Below are positions 8,500 through 16,260 of a DNA stretch of 64,000 bases, one piece after another. A program made the translations under genes and the position numbers. The DNA is taken from positions 62,001 to 126,000 of the forward strand of contig CANMOZ010000004.1 in NCBI GenBank assembly GCA_947499545.1, given 5' to 3'. The first letter of the stretch is position 1; every line of letters begins with the position of its first letter. Origin of the DNA: an uncultured Saccharospirillaceae bacterium. GTDB taxonomy: Bacteria > Pseudomonadota > Gammaproteobacteria > Pseudomonadales > Oceanobacteraceae. The notes under the pieces were generated by a model. It was not told where the DNA came from. It made no database searches and saw only the letters and a program-made list of their open reading frames with translations.

Positions 8500-8834
8500 T
8501 AATCCAAATCCGTTTGTTCGTTGTTGGTTAGAATAATTTAAGGCTATTGGGTTGGATTGTAGTTGAATAAGATGATTTTTTCATGTGTTAGTAATGTTGT
8601 TAGATCCCTATCATGGCCTGAAATAGCTAATTAAAAAGTCTTATTAAGAATGTGTTTTATGCGCTGGCTTTGTTCGAACAAAAGAATATCCTGATTTTAA
8701 GATTGAGACCTATCTCCCAGTTTTTTTTTTATATTTGCTGTGCAAGAATTGCCGGCTTCAAGGAAGAAAGAAGTTAATGATAGGAAATCTAATAAAAAGG
8801 TTACTTGATTTTAATAATGAAAAAGTGTGAGAAC
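8500..8834. other. 335-bp divergent intergenic region
   Basis: Separates the double-receiver gene from the transglutaminase gene and should contain both promoters. It is AT-rich, has a run of ten T near 8720, and contains the 14-bp palindrome annotated separately. No reading frame with a good ribosome-binding site was found. Confidence 0.5.
8669..8682. promoter_or_regulatory. 14-bp perfect palindrome, candidate operator
   Basis: TTTGTTC followed by its exact reverse complement GAACAAA, about 150 bases before the transglutaminase start. A symmetric site like this could bind a dimeric regulator. The binding protein is unknown, and a palindrome this short in AT-rich DNA may be chance. Confidence 0.3.
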
Positions 8835-10550
8835 ATGATGAATAAAAAAAGCCTTTTGTCCGTTGTTATTGCATCTGCAGTAGCGACTCCCGCAATGGCA
8901 GAGGAGACGGTTGCAGAGTTTCTTGATCGCTTTCATGCAAATCCTGCAGAGGTAATGAATGAAACTCCACACAAGGATGTTGTGAATTCTGCTCCAGTTC
9001 CAATGCATGAGCTGCTTTCTGTAAATGCCAATGGGGAATACGAACTTACAGAAGAATATTTAACATTCAGAGATCGGATACGTGCCGATATTATGTCATC
9101 CAGTGTGCCTATGGCGAGTGGATTAAATACTGGTAGACTGCCGATGGCGCGTTCTGCGATTAATGAGTACAGCGACAGTGCGTACCGTTTGGTCGATAAC
9201 TCAAGAACCATGCTAAAAAACGTTCATCAAATGGATCAGCAAAGTTTGCAAGCTGCTCGTTTGCAAGAACAGCCATGGTCAGATACCTATTGGCCTTTGT
9301 ATAACGGTTCTCTTGGTGATCGTTATGCCGATCCTGAGAAATGGAGTGAGAACCCCAATAATTGGCAAGAGTACTACGATTTTGCAAACATTTTTAAGCC
9401 TGTTAGCCAATACCTAGCTTCAGGTCAGACAGATCTATTATCGCCTTCAGAAAAATATGATTTGCTCGTAAGCGACCAAAGCTACACCCTGACTAAAAAA
9501 ATGTGGGACAGCGGCCGTGGCTATTATGAAAACAATGGCTCAGTTGAAACTTGGATGGGCCTTTGTCACGGTTGGGCGCCAGCTGCCTACGCGTTACCTA
9601 GACCAAAACAGAGCGTTACTGTTACCTCTGCTTCTGGGCAAAAAGTAAAATTCTTCCCATCAGATATAAAAGCTTTGGGCACATTGCTTTGGTCAAATGC
9701 TTCACCACAAGTTCGCTTTGTTGGACGCCGTTGCAATACGAAAAACCCTGACACGGATGCAAATGGACGCATCATTGATGAAGGTTGTTTCGATACAAAC
9801 CCTGGCACATGGCATCAAGCGGTAGTTAACCAAATTGGTGTCTCCAAGCGTAGTTTTATTATTGATGCAACGTACGACTACCAAGTTTGGAACCAGCCAG
9901 TTCTTTCTTACAAGTACAATTACTACAACCCTGAAACCGGTACGACTTCGAATAAAGCAGCGGCTTCCATTATTCCTATAGATCAGTATTCAAGGGATAA
10001 ATTCAAAAAATATCGTGCACCAAATGCTACACATGTTGTGGGTGTTCGTATGAACATTGAATACATGGTTGAGACACAGCCCAATCATCGTGTATTGGAT
10101 AAGCCAGAATACGATTACATTAATCGTGTAACCTATACCTATGATCTAGAATTGGATGCTCAGGGTAATATCATTGGAGGGGAGTGGTATCAAAACAAAC
10201 ACCCAGACTTCCTTTGGACACCGGCTCCAGGTGCTGAAGCGGTCTCTTACTACAACCCGAACGGCACTTGGAATACCCAGCAGCCTCTTCCTGCTGCTTG
10301 GACACAAAAAGCAGAAGCTGCGTCTAGCTACAGTCAACCGCTAACGGCCGTTGTGTCTGCACTATTTGAAGCCTCCAGTGGCGAAGTGACAGAACCAGAG
10401 CCCACTCCTCAATACCCTGCTTGGAAAAAAAGCAAATATTACAAGCAAGGTGATCGAGTGATGCATGCTGGTGATGCCTATGAAGCCTTGTGGTATAACC
10501 GTGGTCAGGAGCCAGGCCGCTCTTGGTTCTGGAGAAAACTCGAAGACTAA
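8835..10550 (+). CDS. Secreted GP42-like (elicitor-type) transglutaminase with C-terminal chitin-binding module
   Basis: The ATG at 8835 is chosen because it gives a clean signal peptide (MMNKKSLLSVVIASAVATPAMA); the frame is open further upstream to a TTG at 8805. The catalytic region resembles the transglutaminase elicitor family known from Phytophthora GP42 and Vibrio. Features are LCHGWAPAAYAL with a candidate nucleophile Cys near residue 244, NPGTWHQ with His near 327, and FIIDATYDYQVWNQPV at 342-356. The last contains VWNQPVLSYKYNY (9885-9923), closely like the PEP-13 plant-elicitor peptide VWNQPVRGFKVYE. The final 45 residues (AWKKSKYYKQGDRVMHAG..YEALWYNRGQEPG) form a CBM5/12 chitin-binding module. 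The predicted role is calcium-dependent protein crosslinking outside the cell, targeted to chitin. Confidence 0.85.
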   Translation: MMNKKSLLSVVIASAVATPAMAEETVAEFLDRFHANPAEVMNETPHKDVVNSAPVPMHELLSVNANGEYELTEEYLTFRDRIRADIMSSSVPMASGLNTGRLPMARSAINEYSDSAYRLVDNSRTMLKNVHQMDQQSLQAARLQEQPWSDTYWPLYNGSLGDRYADPEKWSENPNNWQEYYDFANIFKPVSQYLASGQTDLLSPSEKYDLLVSDQSYTLTKKMWDSGRGYYENNGSVETWMGLCHGWAPAAYALPRPKQSVTVTSASGQKVKFFPSDIKALGTLLWSNASPQVRFVGRRCNTKNPDTDANGRIIDEGCFDTNPGTWHQAVVNQIGVSKRSFIIDATYDYQVWNQPVLSYKYNYYNPETGTTSNKAAASIIPIDQYSRDKFKKYRAPNATHVVGVRMNIEYMVETQPNHRVLDKPEYDYINRVTYTYDLELDAQGNIIGGEWYQNKHPDFLWTPAPGAEAVSYYNPNGTWNTQQPLPAAWTQKAEAASSYSQPLTAVVSALFEASSGEVTEPEPTPQYPAWKKSKYYKQGDRVMHAGDAYEALWYNRGQEPGRSWFWRKLED

Positions 10551-10566
10551 GTTTAAATGAGCAAAG

Positions 10567-10598
10567 TACAGCATGATTAGGCCTCTGATCATGCTGTA
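10567..10598. terminator. Strong hairpin between convergent genes
   Basis: An 11-bp perfect stem, TACAGCATGAT with ATCATGCTGTA, around a 10-base loop, midway between the transglutaminase stop and the end of the opposing solute-binding protein gene. There is no clear T tract on either strand, so it is a possible bidirectional terminator or RNA-stabilising hairpin. Confidence 0.55.
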
Positions 10599-10626
10599 TA
10601 TCTACAACTGACGAAAGCTTTGATCG

Positions 10627-11436
10627 TTAAGGCTTGTGAATTTTAGGGCTAAATAGCTCATCAAAGAATCCCTTGCTATGAAGATCAAGAATTGCTTTGT
10701 CAAGCCTCTCTTTGAAACGCAATGCATCAGGATGTGCTTTTGAATAAATAATATACCCAGGTATTGGAGGGGTTGAAGACAGTTTAAATTTAACTCGTTT
10801 AAAATCTTCTGCCGTTAGAAAGGATTCAGACTCAGTGATACCCGTGAGATAAGTGTCTGCCAGTAATTTCATTCGACCTGCTTTTAGAATACTCCAGGCG
10901 TGTTGAGCGTCTCTTGCTAGGTAAGCTTGAGAGCCAAGCGCTTCAAGTTCTTCTTGGTACCAATAGCCGTTGATTCCGACTAAACCATGATGTGAGAGCT
11001 GGTTGTACTTCACCCAACTGGGCAGTGCTTGCGTTAGTGTGTTCTCGAAGTAAAAAACAGCGGTCATGCTTTGGCTTGTCGTATATTCGGAAAACAAAAA
11101 CCGTTCTAATCTTTCTTCATTCTTTCGCCAGGGGAAGCTTGCAGTGTAATTTCCATTTTGAACGACATGACCCGCTTTGTTCCAACTAAAAAAGTCAAAT
11201 TCAGGTTTCAGATTGGCGAGTTTGCAAGCTTCTCTTACAAACTTTGTTGCTATCCCTAGATCCTCGCGGGATTTGGTGACGAGAGGTGGGTATTCGCCGA
11301 TAGCAAAGTGAATAGTGTCGGTTTCTGCATTAATTTTGAAACTAAAGGAGGATACCAGTGCCAGCAATACACCCCCAACCGGCATACGGGGCGATTTTAC
11401 TTTGGTATGTAAATACTTAGCTGGATAACCGTTCAT
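10627..11436 (-). CDS. Orphan periplasmic solute-binding protein (SBP_bac_3 type)
   Basis: 269 residues. A hydrophobic signal segment (PVGGVLLALVSSFSF) lies at about 19-33, after an unusually long N-terminus. A start at the Met near residue 18 (base 11385) would give a more normal signal peptide, but neither start has a good Shine-Dalgarno sequence. The mature start IHFAIGEYPPLV and the regions FFSWNKAG and SFPWRKNEERLERFLF follow the layout of family 3 solute-binding domains but diverge more than the other copies in this window. There is no neighbouring ABC permease or ATPase. Ligand unknown. Confidence 0.75.
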   Translation of the reverse strand: MNGYPAKYLHTKVKSPRMPVGGVLLALVSSFSFKINAETDTIHFAIGEYPPLVTKSREDLGIATKFVREACKLANLKPEFDFFSWNKAGHVVQNGNYTASFPWRKNEERLERFLFSEYTTSQSMTAVFYFENTLTQALPSWVKYNQLSHHGLVGINGYWYQEELEALGSQAYLARDAQHAWSILKAGRMKLLADTYLTGITESESFLTAEDFKRVKFKLSSTPPIPGYIIYSKAHPDALRFKERLDKAILDLHSKGFFDELFSPKIHKP

Positions 11437-11554
11437 ACGGAGTAACCATAAGGCCCACTAAAAGGCCGCTAACAAAGAACTCCCTTCAGTGTAAACCATA
11501 TTGGTTGAATGCTAGAGATCGCTGTTGTGGCAATGAGTTACATCTTTTCTGTAA

Positions 11555-12463
11555 TTAGTAGAACGATGGTTCATTGGGGGGGCGGCTTTTGAAGCGTCTA
11601 TGAACCCAGTAGTATTGGCTAGGCTCTCGTTTGATTTCCTCCTCCAAGCGGAGGTTGAAGGCTGCAGCGTCTTCCTCGTATGAGCCGGTCGGTATATCAA
11701 GAGGAGGGCGAATACGGATGGAATATTCGCCAGTATCTTCCTTGCGGAAAAAGCTGGCTGTAAGGACTTGAGCGCCAGATCGCCTTGCCATGATGGTTAG
11801 GCCTTTCACCGTTGCGGCAGGAATGCCAAAAAAAGGAGCAAAAACGGAGTGATGAGAGCCGAAATCTTGATCGGGAGCGTACCAGAGTATCTCACCACGT
11901 TTAAGGCAACTAATGTAACCTCGCATATCCTTAGGCTCATAAAACCCTTTCGCCCATTTTTTTCGGCCTCGCATCATGAACCAATTCATAACGGGGTTAT
12001 CGAGCGGTCTGTAGGTAATATTGAGCGGGTAGTACAACGAGAAAAGGGCTCCTGCCAGGTCTAAGATACTGAAATGGCCACCTGCCATGACAACGCCCTT
12101 TCCAGATTCAAGTGCTGTAGCAACATGTTCCAACCCTTCTATGTTGACTCGCTCTCTATAGGGTTCAAGAGGTCTGCACCAACTTCGAACAGATTCAAGG
12201 TATCCTAGTAAAGTCGATTCAACCGATTTTGCAGCCAGCTCTTTCACTTGCTCGGGGCGCATACCTGGAAAGCACGCTGAAATATTTCGTTCGGCAATAT
12301 TCCAACGCGACTTTAATAAAGGCTTTAGCGCACAAGCTAAGCCTTTGGAAAGTTTTTTATGTGCAGAGTAAGGAAGATAAGCACTCAAATACAGCAGGCC
12401 CACTCCAACCCAGGTAGGCCAATAGCGAGGGTGAGCCAGGTTAACGGTTGAAGAGTTTTCCAT
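11555..12463 (-). CDS. Lipid A acyltransferase of the LpxL/LpxM (HtrB/MsbB) family
   Basis: Inner-membrane acyltransferase predicted to add a secondary fatty acyl chain to lipid A at the cytoplasmic face. An N-terminal hydrophobic anchor (WVGVGLLYLSAYLPY) is followed by the family motif GGHFSILDLAGAL, carrying the catalytic HxxxxD-type pair near residue 128. ITYRPLDNPVMNW, WYAPDQDFG and the C-terminal YWVHRRFKSRPP complete the pattern. The length of 302 residues is typical. Whether it acts first (LpxL-like) or second (LpxM-like) cannot be decided from this sequence. It is the last of a run of minus-strand genes after glpE, with an 82-base gap. Confidence 0.88.
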   Translation of the reverse strand: MENSSTVNLAHPRYWPTWVGVGLLYLSAYLPYSAHKKLSKGLACALKPLLKSRWNIAERNISACFPGMRPEQVKELAAKSVESTLLGYLESVRSWCRPLEPYRERVNIEGLEHVATALESGKGVVMAGGHFSILDLAGALFSLYYPLNITYRPLDNPVMNWFMMRGRKKWAKGFYEPKDMRGYISCLKRGEILWYAPDQDFGSHHSVFAPFFGIPAATVKGLTIMARRSGAQVLTASFFRKEDTGEYSIRIRPPLDIPTGSYEEDAAAFNLRLEEEIKREPSQYYWVHRRFKSRPPNEPSFY

Positions 12464-12545
12464 CTGATATATAAGCTCAATATCGATTTAGCAAACAAGT
12501 GTACTCGTTTTCATCCCTCTAGAGCAAAACAAGCACAAACCTCTG

Positions 12546-12863
12546 TTAGGATTCAGTTTTATCTGGGAACTCTGCTAACCAGCTTTGATAACCACCATCC
12601 ATGCTGTACACGTAACCAAACCCTTCATCTGCGAGCATTTGTGCAGCCATTTGACTGCTATTGCCCTTGTAGCAATAAAGAACATAAGATTGATCAGGGT
12701 TTGCTTCGTCAATGAAATCAAAGAGAGCTTGTCGATCATAGTGGGAAGCGCCAGGAATATGGCCCTCGTTATAGGTGTTTTCATCTCGAATGTCGATGAC
12801 GGTGGCGCCATCATTGATCAGCTGTGAAGCTTCTTTTACTGATACACGTTTGAAATGTCCCAT
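12546..12863 (-). CDS. glpE: Thiosulfate sulfurtransferase GlpE
   Basis: Single-domain rhodanese of 105 residues that moves sulfane sulfur from thiosulfate to cyanide or thioredoxin in the cytoplasm. It shows TVIDIRDENTYNEGHIPGA near the N-terminus, the catalytic loop CYKGNSS with the active Cys at about 64, and YSMDGGYQSW, all as in E. coli GlpE. GGAGATCGTT provides a Shine-Dalgarno sequence before the ATG. It lies 94 bases downstream of apaH on the same strand and may be part of the long lptD-apaH transcript, as in several Pseudomonas-like genomes. Confidence 0.92.
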   Translation of the reverse strand: MGHFKRVSVKEASQLINDGATVIDIRDENTYNEGHIPGASHYDRQALFDFIDEANPDQSYVLYCYKGNSSQMAAQMLADEGFGYVYSMDGGYQSWLAEFPDKTES

Positions 12864-12957
12864 AACGATCTCCTTTAGCTATCACTACCAATCAGATCAT
12901 ATTAATACTTTTAAACCTGGGTAATTCCAGGGAGTTTGTTCTTGCTAACGGTTATTT

Positions 12958-13776
12958 TCATAAGGAAGCTTGGAAGAACTTCTTCGACTCCCAATGCAAT
13001 AGTGTCAAGTGGTTGCCCCAAACGCAACCGGTGTCTAAACCAATCCTGTCGTTTCGTGACGTTTTCCCCATTAAAGCTGCCCAATGGCCAAACACAAGAT
13101 CATATTTGAGTGCCTTAGCTTCATAAGAAAACCAAGGTAAAAAACCCTCTGGGGAAGTGTCAGGCGACTCTTTGCTATCGAATTCAAGCTCGCCTTTGGC
13201 GCTGAGAAATCTCATACGTGTTAAGTAGTTGATGATGCATCGAGCACGCTCAATCCCAGACAAACTATCTGACCAGCAAGAGGGGGTGTTGCCATACATC
13301 TCACTCAACAAGCTGATATATTGTGGGCCTCTAAGCCAAGATTCCACTTCACGGGCAAGTTTGCAGGCTGTCTTAATACTCCAGATATGGGGTATGCCGG
13401 CATGAACCATCGCAACTCTTAGGTGTTCATCTGCGTGCAGAAGCGGTTGATGGCGGAGCCAATGAATGAGTTCGTCAACGTCTGGTGCTTCCAAGATGGG
13501 TTCTAAATAGGGGCGGTCCTTACGTTTAAGTTCTTTTACACCTGCATGCACAGCGATCAGGTGTAAATCGTGATTACCTAAGACCGTGATGGCGCTTTTC
13601 CCAAGTGAACGAATAAACCTCAAAGTTTCCAGAGACTGAGGACCTCTATTCACCAGGTCTCCCACACACCACAATTGATCTTCTTGTGAGTGGAAGTCGA
13701 CTTTTTTTAACAATTTTTTCAAAGGGGCGAGACATCCTTGAATGTCGCCCACCATGTAGTGGTTTTTATAATTCAT
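12958..13776 (-). CDS. apaH: Bis(5'-nucleosyl)-tetraphosphatase, symmetrical (ApaH)
   Basis: Cleaves diadenosine tetraphosphate to two ADP; it also removes Np4 caps from RNA in E. coli. The metallophosphatase signature is complete: MVGDIQGC near residue 8, CVGDLVNRGP near 38 and LGNHDLHL near 67, followed by HAG, W-AHAGIPH-type segments and GHWAALMG with GLDTGCVWG near the end. The 272-residue length is typical. It follows apaG by two bases, in the conserved surA-pdxA-ksgA-apaG-apaH order. Confidence 0.96.
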   Translation of the reverse strand: MNYKNHYMVGDIQGCLAPLKKLLKKVDFHSQEDQLWCVGDLVNRGPQSLETLRFIRSLGKSAITVLGNHDLHLIAVHAGVKELKRKDRPYLEPILEAPDVDELIHWLRHQPLLHADEHLRVAMVHAGIPHIWSIKTACKLAREVESWLRGPQYISLLSEMYGNTPSCWSDSLSGIERARCIINYLTRMRFLSAKGELEFDSKESPDTSPEGFLPWFSYEAKALKYDLVFGHWAALMGKTSRNDRIGLDTGCVWGNHLTLLHWESKKFFQASL

Positions 13777-13778
13777 TA

Positions 13779-14171
13779 TTAATGCAGGGAGCTTGGTTTG
13801 GCCAAAGTAAATACAGGGATGTCAACTTTAAATGACTCTCCATCAGGAAAGCACATTGTATAGTAACCATGCATGCTACCAACTTCTGTTTCCAGTATGG
13901 CGCCACTGGTGTAGTTGTATTCATCATTAGCCTGGATTTCAGGTTGCTCACCGATGACGCCTTCACCTTCAACTTCTCGCACTTGACCGTTTCCGTCCGT
14001 TATTGTCCAGTGGCGCCTAAGCAGTTGAATGTCTTGGGGGCCCTGATTTTTGATGTGAATGTGGTATGAAAACACAAATCGATGTTCATCTGGGTTCGAC
14101 TGAGTGTCTTCGTATTGAGTTTGTATCTCAATTGAAATTCGCTGATCCGTTACGTTCTGATCAGAGGACAT
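13779..14171 (-). CDS. apaG: ApaG (Co2+/Mg2+ efflux-associated protein, ApaG domain)
   Basis: 130 residues starting at MSSDQNV. This start is chosen over a longer frame because AGGAGG lies exactly upstream, inside the 3' end of ksgA, with a short spacer. The ApaG fold is visible as ISIEIQTQY, FSYHIHIKNQG, LLRRHWTITDGNG, VREVEGEGVIGEQP and the conserved YTSGAILETEVGSMHGYY. The biochemical role is uncertain: ApaG has been tied to cobalt resistance, and the same fold occurs in F-box proteins. The ksgA stop lies one base before the apaG start, so the two are probably translationally coupled. Confidence 0.94.
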   Translation of the reverse strand: MSSDQNVTDQRISIEIQTQYEDTQSNPDEHRFVFSYHIHIKNQGPQDIQLLRRHWTITDGNGQVREVEGEGVIGEQPEIQANDEYNYTSGAILETEVGSMHGYYTMCFPDGESFKVDIPVFTLAKPSSLH

Positions 14172-14172
14172 G

Positions 14173-14982
14173 TTAAGCCTCCTGTAGGTCGGTATAACGG
14201 TTAGCCAACAGAGCAAAACCTTCAAGAGTAACGGTCTCTGGCCTTGCGGTGGGGTCGATACCAATAGCTTGAATATCTTCAGCTGTTAACAGTGGCTTGA
14301 GAGTGTTTCTTAAGGTTTTTCTGCGTTGACTAAAAGCCGTTCTTACGAGTGTTTCTAAATCTTGCTGGTTTTTTATGGCAAAGAGTGGATTAGCTCTAGG
14401 CGTTAATCTAACGATGGCTGAATCCACTTTTGGCGGGGGGTTGAAAGCAGTCGGGGGTACGTCAAACAGATAATCAACCGTGCACTGGAATTGAGCCATA
14501 ATCCCTAAGCGTCCATAATGCTTTTCATTCGCTTGGGCTGACAAGCGTTGCACCACTTCCTTTTGCAGCATGAAGTGCATGTCTTGAACCTGTTTGCCTA
14601 ACGCAAGCAAGTGAAAAATGAGGGGAGTCGATATGTTGTAGGGTAAGTTGCCGACAATTCTGAGAGGCTTCTTGTCCTTTACAAGGGTATTGAAATCAAA
14701 TTTAAGTGCGTCACCTTCATGAATGCTAAAACCTTCATGGTTAAAGAACTTTGTTCTTAGTATCGGAATTAAGTCACGGTCTAATTCAACGACATCCAGT
14801 TTTCCACTGGTTTCTTCCAGTAGACGCTCAGTAAGAGCACCTAAGCCGGGGCCGATCTCAACAAGAGAATCTCCCGGAGTTGGGTGAATGCTCTGAATGA
14901 TGCGGTCAATGACGCTTTGGTCTTCTAAAAAGTTTTGACCAAAGCGCTTACGGGCTTGATGACCCAATTTGGTTTGTTTCAT
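14173..14982 (-). CDS. ksgA: 16S rRNA (adenine1518-N6/adenine1519-N6)-dimethyltransferase (KsgA/RsmA)
   Basis: Dimethylates two adjacent adenosines in helix 45 of 16S rRNA during late 30S assembly. It starts HQARKRFGQNFLEDQSVIDRI, a family hallmark. The SAM-binding loop VEIGPGLGALT follows at about 41-51, VVELDRDLIP near 65, and the catalytic NLPYNISTP (the N-L/P-P-Y/F motif) near 112. The C-terminal helical domain contains FSQRRKTLRN. The length of 269 residues is normal. It has a 204-base gap to pdxA upstream, larger than the other spacings in this cluster, so it may have its own promoter. Confidence 0.97.
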   Translation of the reverse strand: MKQTKLGHQARKRFGQNFLEDQSVIDRIIQSIHPTPGDSLVEIGPGLGALTERLLEETSGKLDVVELDRDLIPILRTKFFNHEGFSIHEGDALKFDFNTLVKDKKPLRIVGNLPYNISTPLIFHLLALGKQVQDMHFMLQKEVVQRLSAQANEKHYGRLGIMAQFQCTVDYLFDVPPTAFNPPPKVDSAIVRLTPRANPLFAIKNQQDLETLVRTAFSQRRKTLRNTLKPLLTAEDIQAIGIDPTARPETVTLEGFALLANRYTDLQEA

Positions 14983-15186
14983 GTGTGACGCTTCATGCCT
15001 ACTAAGTAGAGTATATGATCCTAGCCAGGTATACGGGAGGCCAATAGTATCTAATGGAGTGATACTCTATAGCGTTATCCATTGGAACGCAAAACCTAAC
15101 TCATTGAAAGCTTAGGGTTTATCAGCAGAGTCAGTGAGGTAAGGGGGAGTCACAAAAAAGGGGTAAAAATTTCCTTAATAGATTTT

Positions 15187-16227
15187 CTATGGAGAGGTGC
15201 TAGCAGTAGACCTATTCTCGCAAATGGATTGAGCAAAGCGGATGGCGGTTCTCAATCCATCATCCCTAGCTTTTCCAGAACCCGCTAAATCGAGGGCTGT
15301 CCCATGATCGACGGAAGTCCGAACAAAGGGTAGCCCTAAGGTTATGTTGGCTGATCGCCCAAAGCCTTGGTGTTTCAAAACGGTTAGCCCTTGATCATGA
15401 TACATTGCAAGAACGGCGTCTCCTTGCTGGTAGGACTCAGGCGTAAAGGCTGTATCAGCTGGAAGGGGCCCCGAACAATTTACACTCGATTGCTGTAGCT
15501 CAGTGAGTGCTGGTCTAATGATATCTAGCTCTTCCGAGCCTAGCTGGCCGTCTTCTCCAGCATGGGGATTTAATCCCAGCACCTGAATGTGAGGTGTCTT
15601 AATGCCAAAGTCGCTTATCAATCCTCGATTTAAAACCTGAGTAATGCTGATAATTTTCTCTTTGGTAATGGCATCGGGTACCTCTCTCAAAGGGAGGTGT
15701 GTGGTGACAAGAGCGACGTTGAGTCCTTTCTTTTGATGAGGATGAGGCTCCGACGCCAGTAGCATTACAACTTGAGCTGAGCCAGTTTGCTGTTGAAGGT
15801 ATTCCGTGTGCCCAGTAAAATTTTGCTGGTCATTAGTTAGAATGCTTTTTTGTACAGGGCAAGTAACTAATGCATCAAACTCACCGGATAGACAGCCTGA
15901 AATAGCATAATCCAGTTGTAGGAAAACCAGAGGAACCGTTTCGGATTGTAAGATCCCTGGTCTATCGTCCCAGTAGGTGGCTTTAGTGTGTAACTGCGTA
16001 TCCAGATCACAAAAGACAGCATTACCTGGTTTTGGAGGATGAGTGGGTTGGTATCTGATGGGTTGCCAATTGAAGCCGAGGCGCAGTGCTCGCTTTTCAA
16101 ACAATCTTCCTGAGCCCAGAACAACTAACTCAACGTCCGGAGGGGGAGATTGCATAAGCTGCAGGCAAAGGTCTGGTCCAATGCCTGCAGGCTCTCCGCT
16201 GGTGACAGCAAGGCGGATGCACGTCAT
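15187..16227 (-). CDS. pdxA: 4-hydroxythreonine-4-phosphate dehydrogenase (PdxA)
   Basis: NAD-dependent step of the DXP-dependent pyridoxal phosphate pathway, giving 3-amino-1-hydroxyacetone 1-phosphate. The N-terminal AVTSGEPAGIGPDLC, the substrate region TCPVQKS...FTGHTEYL and the C-terminal metal and substrate motifs AMYHDQGLTVLKHQGFG, VRTSVDHGTALDLAG are all as expected. The 346-residue length is typical. The start MTCIRLAVTSGEPAG lies 33 bases after surA. Its position between surA and ksgA is strongly conserved in gammaproteobacteria. Confidence 0.96.
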   Translation of the reverse strand: MTCIRLAVTSGEPAGIGPDLCLQLMQSPPPDVELVVLGSGRLFEKRALRLGFNWQPIRYQPTHPPKPGNAVFCDLDTQLHTKATYWDDRPGILQSETVPLVFLQLDYAISGCLSGEFDALVTCPVQKSILTNDQQNFTGHTEYLQQQTGSAQVVMLLASEPHPHQKKGLNVALVTTHLPLREVPDAITKEKIISITQVLNRGLISDFGIKTPHIQVLGLNPHAGEDGQLGSEELDIIRPALTELQQSSVNCSGPLPADTAFTPESYQQGDAVLAMYHDQGLTVLKHQGFGRSANITLGLPFVRTSVDHGTALDLAGSGKARDDGLRTAIRFAQSICENRSTASTSP

Positions 16228-16260
16228 ATTATGTCAGTCTCAAAAAACCAAACGGGTCGC

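Noticed and set aside
15085-15125. Imperfect inverted repeat (AAACCTAA and TTAGGGTTT) after pdxA on the minus strand
   Set aside because: Weak stem with a bulge and no T tract, so not called a terminator.
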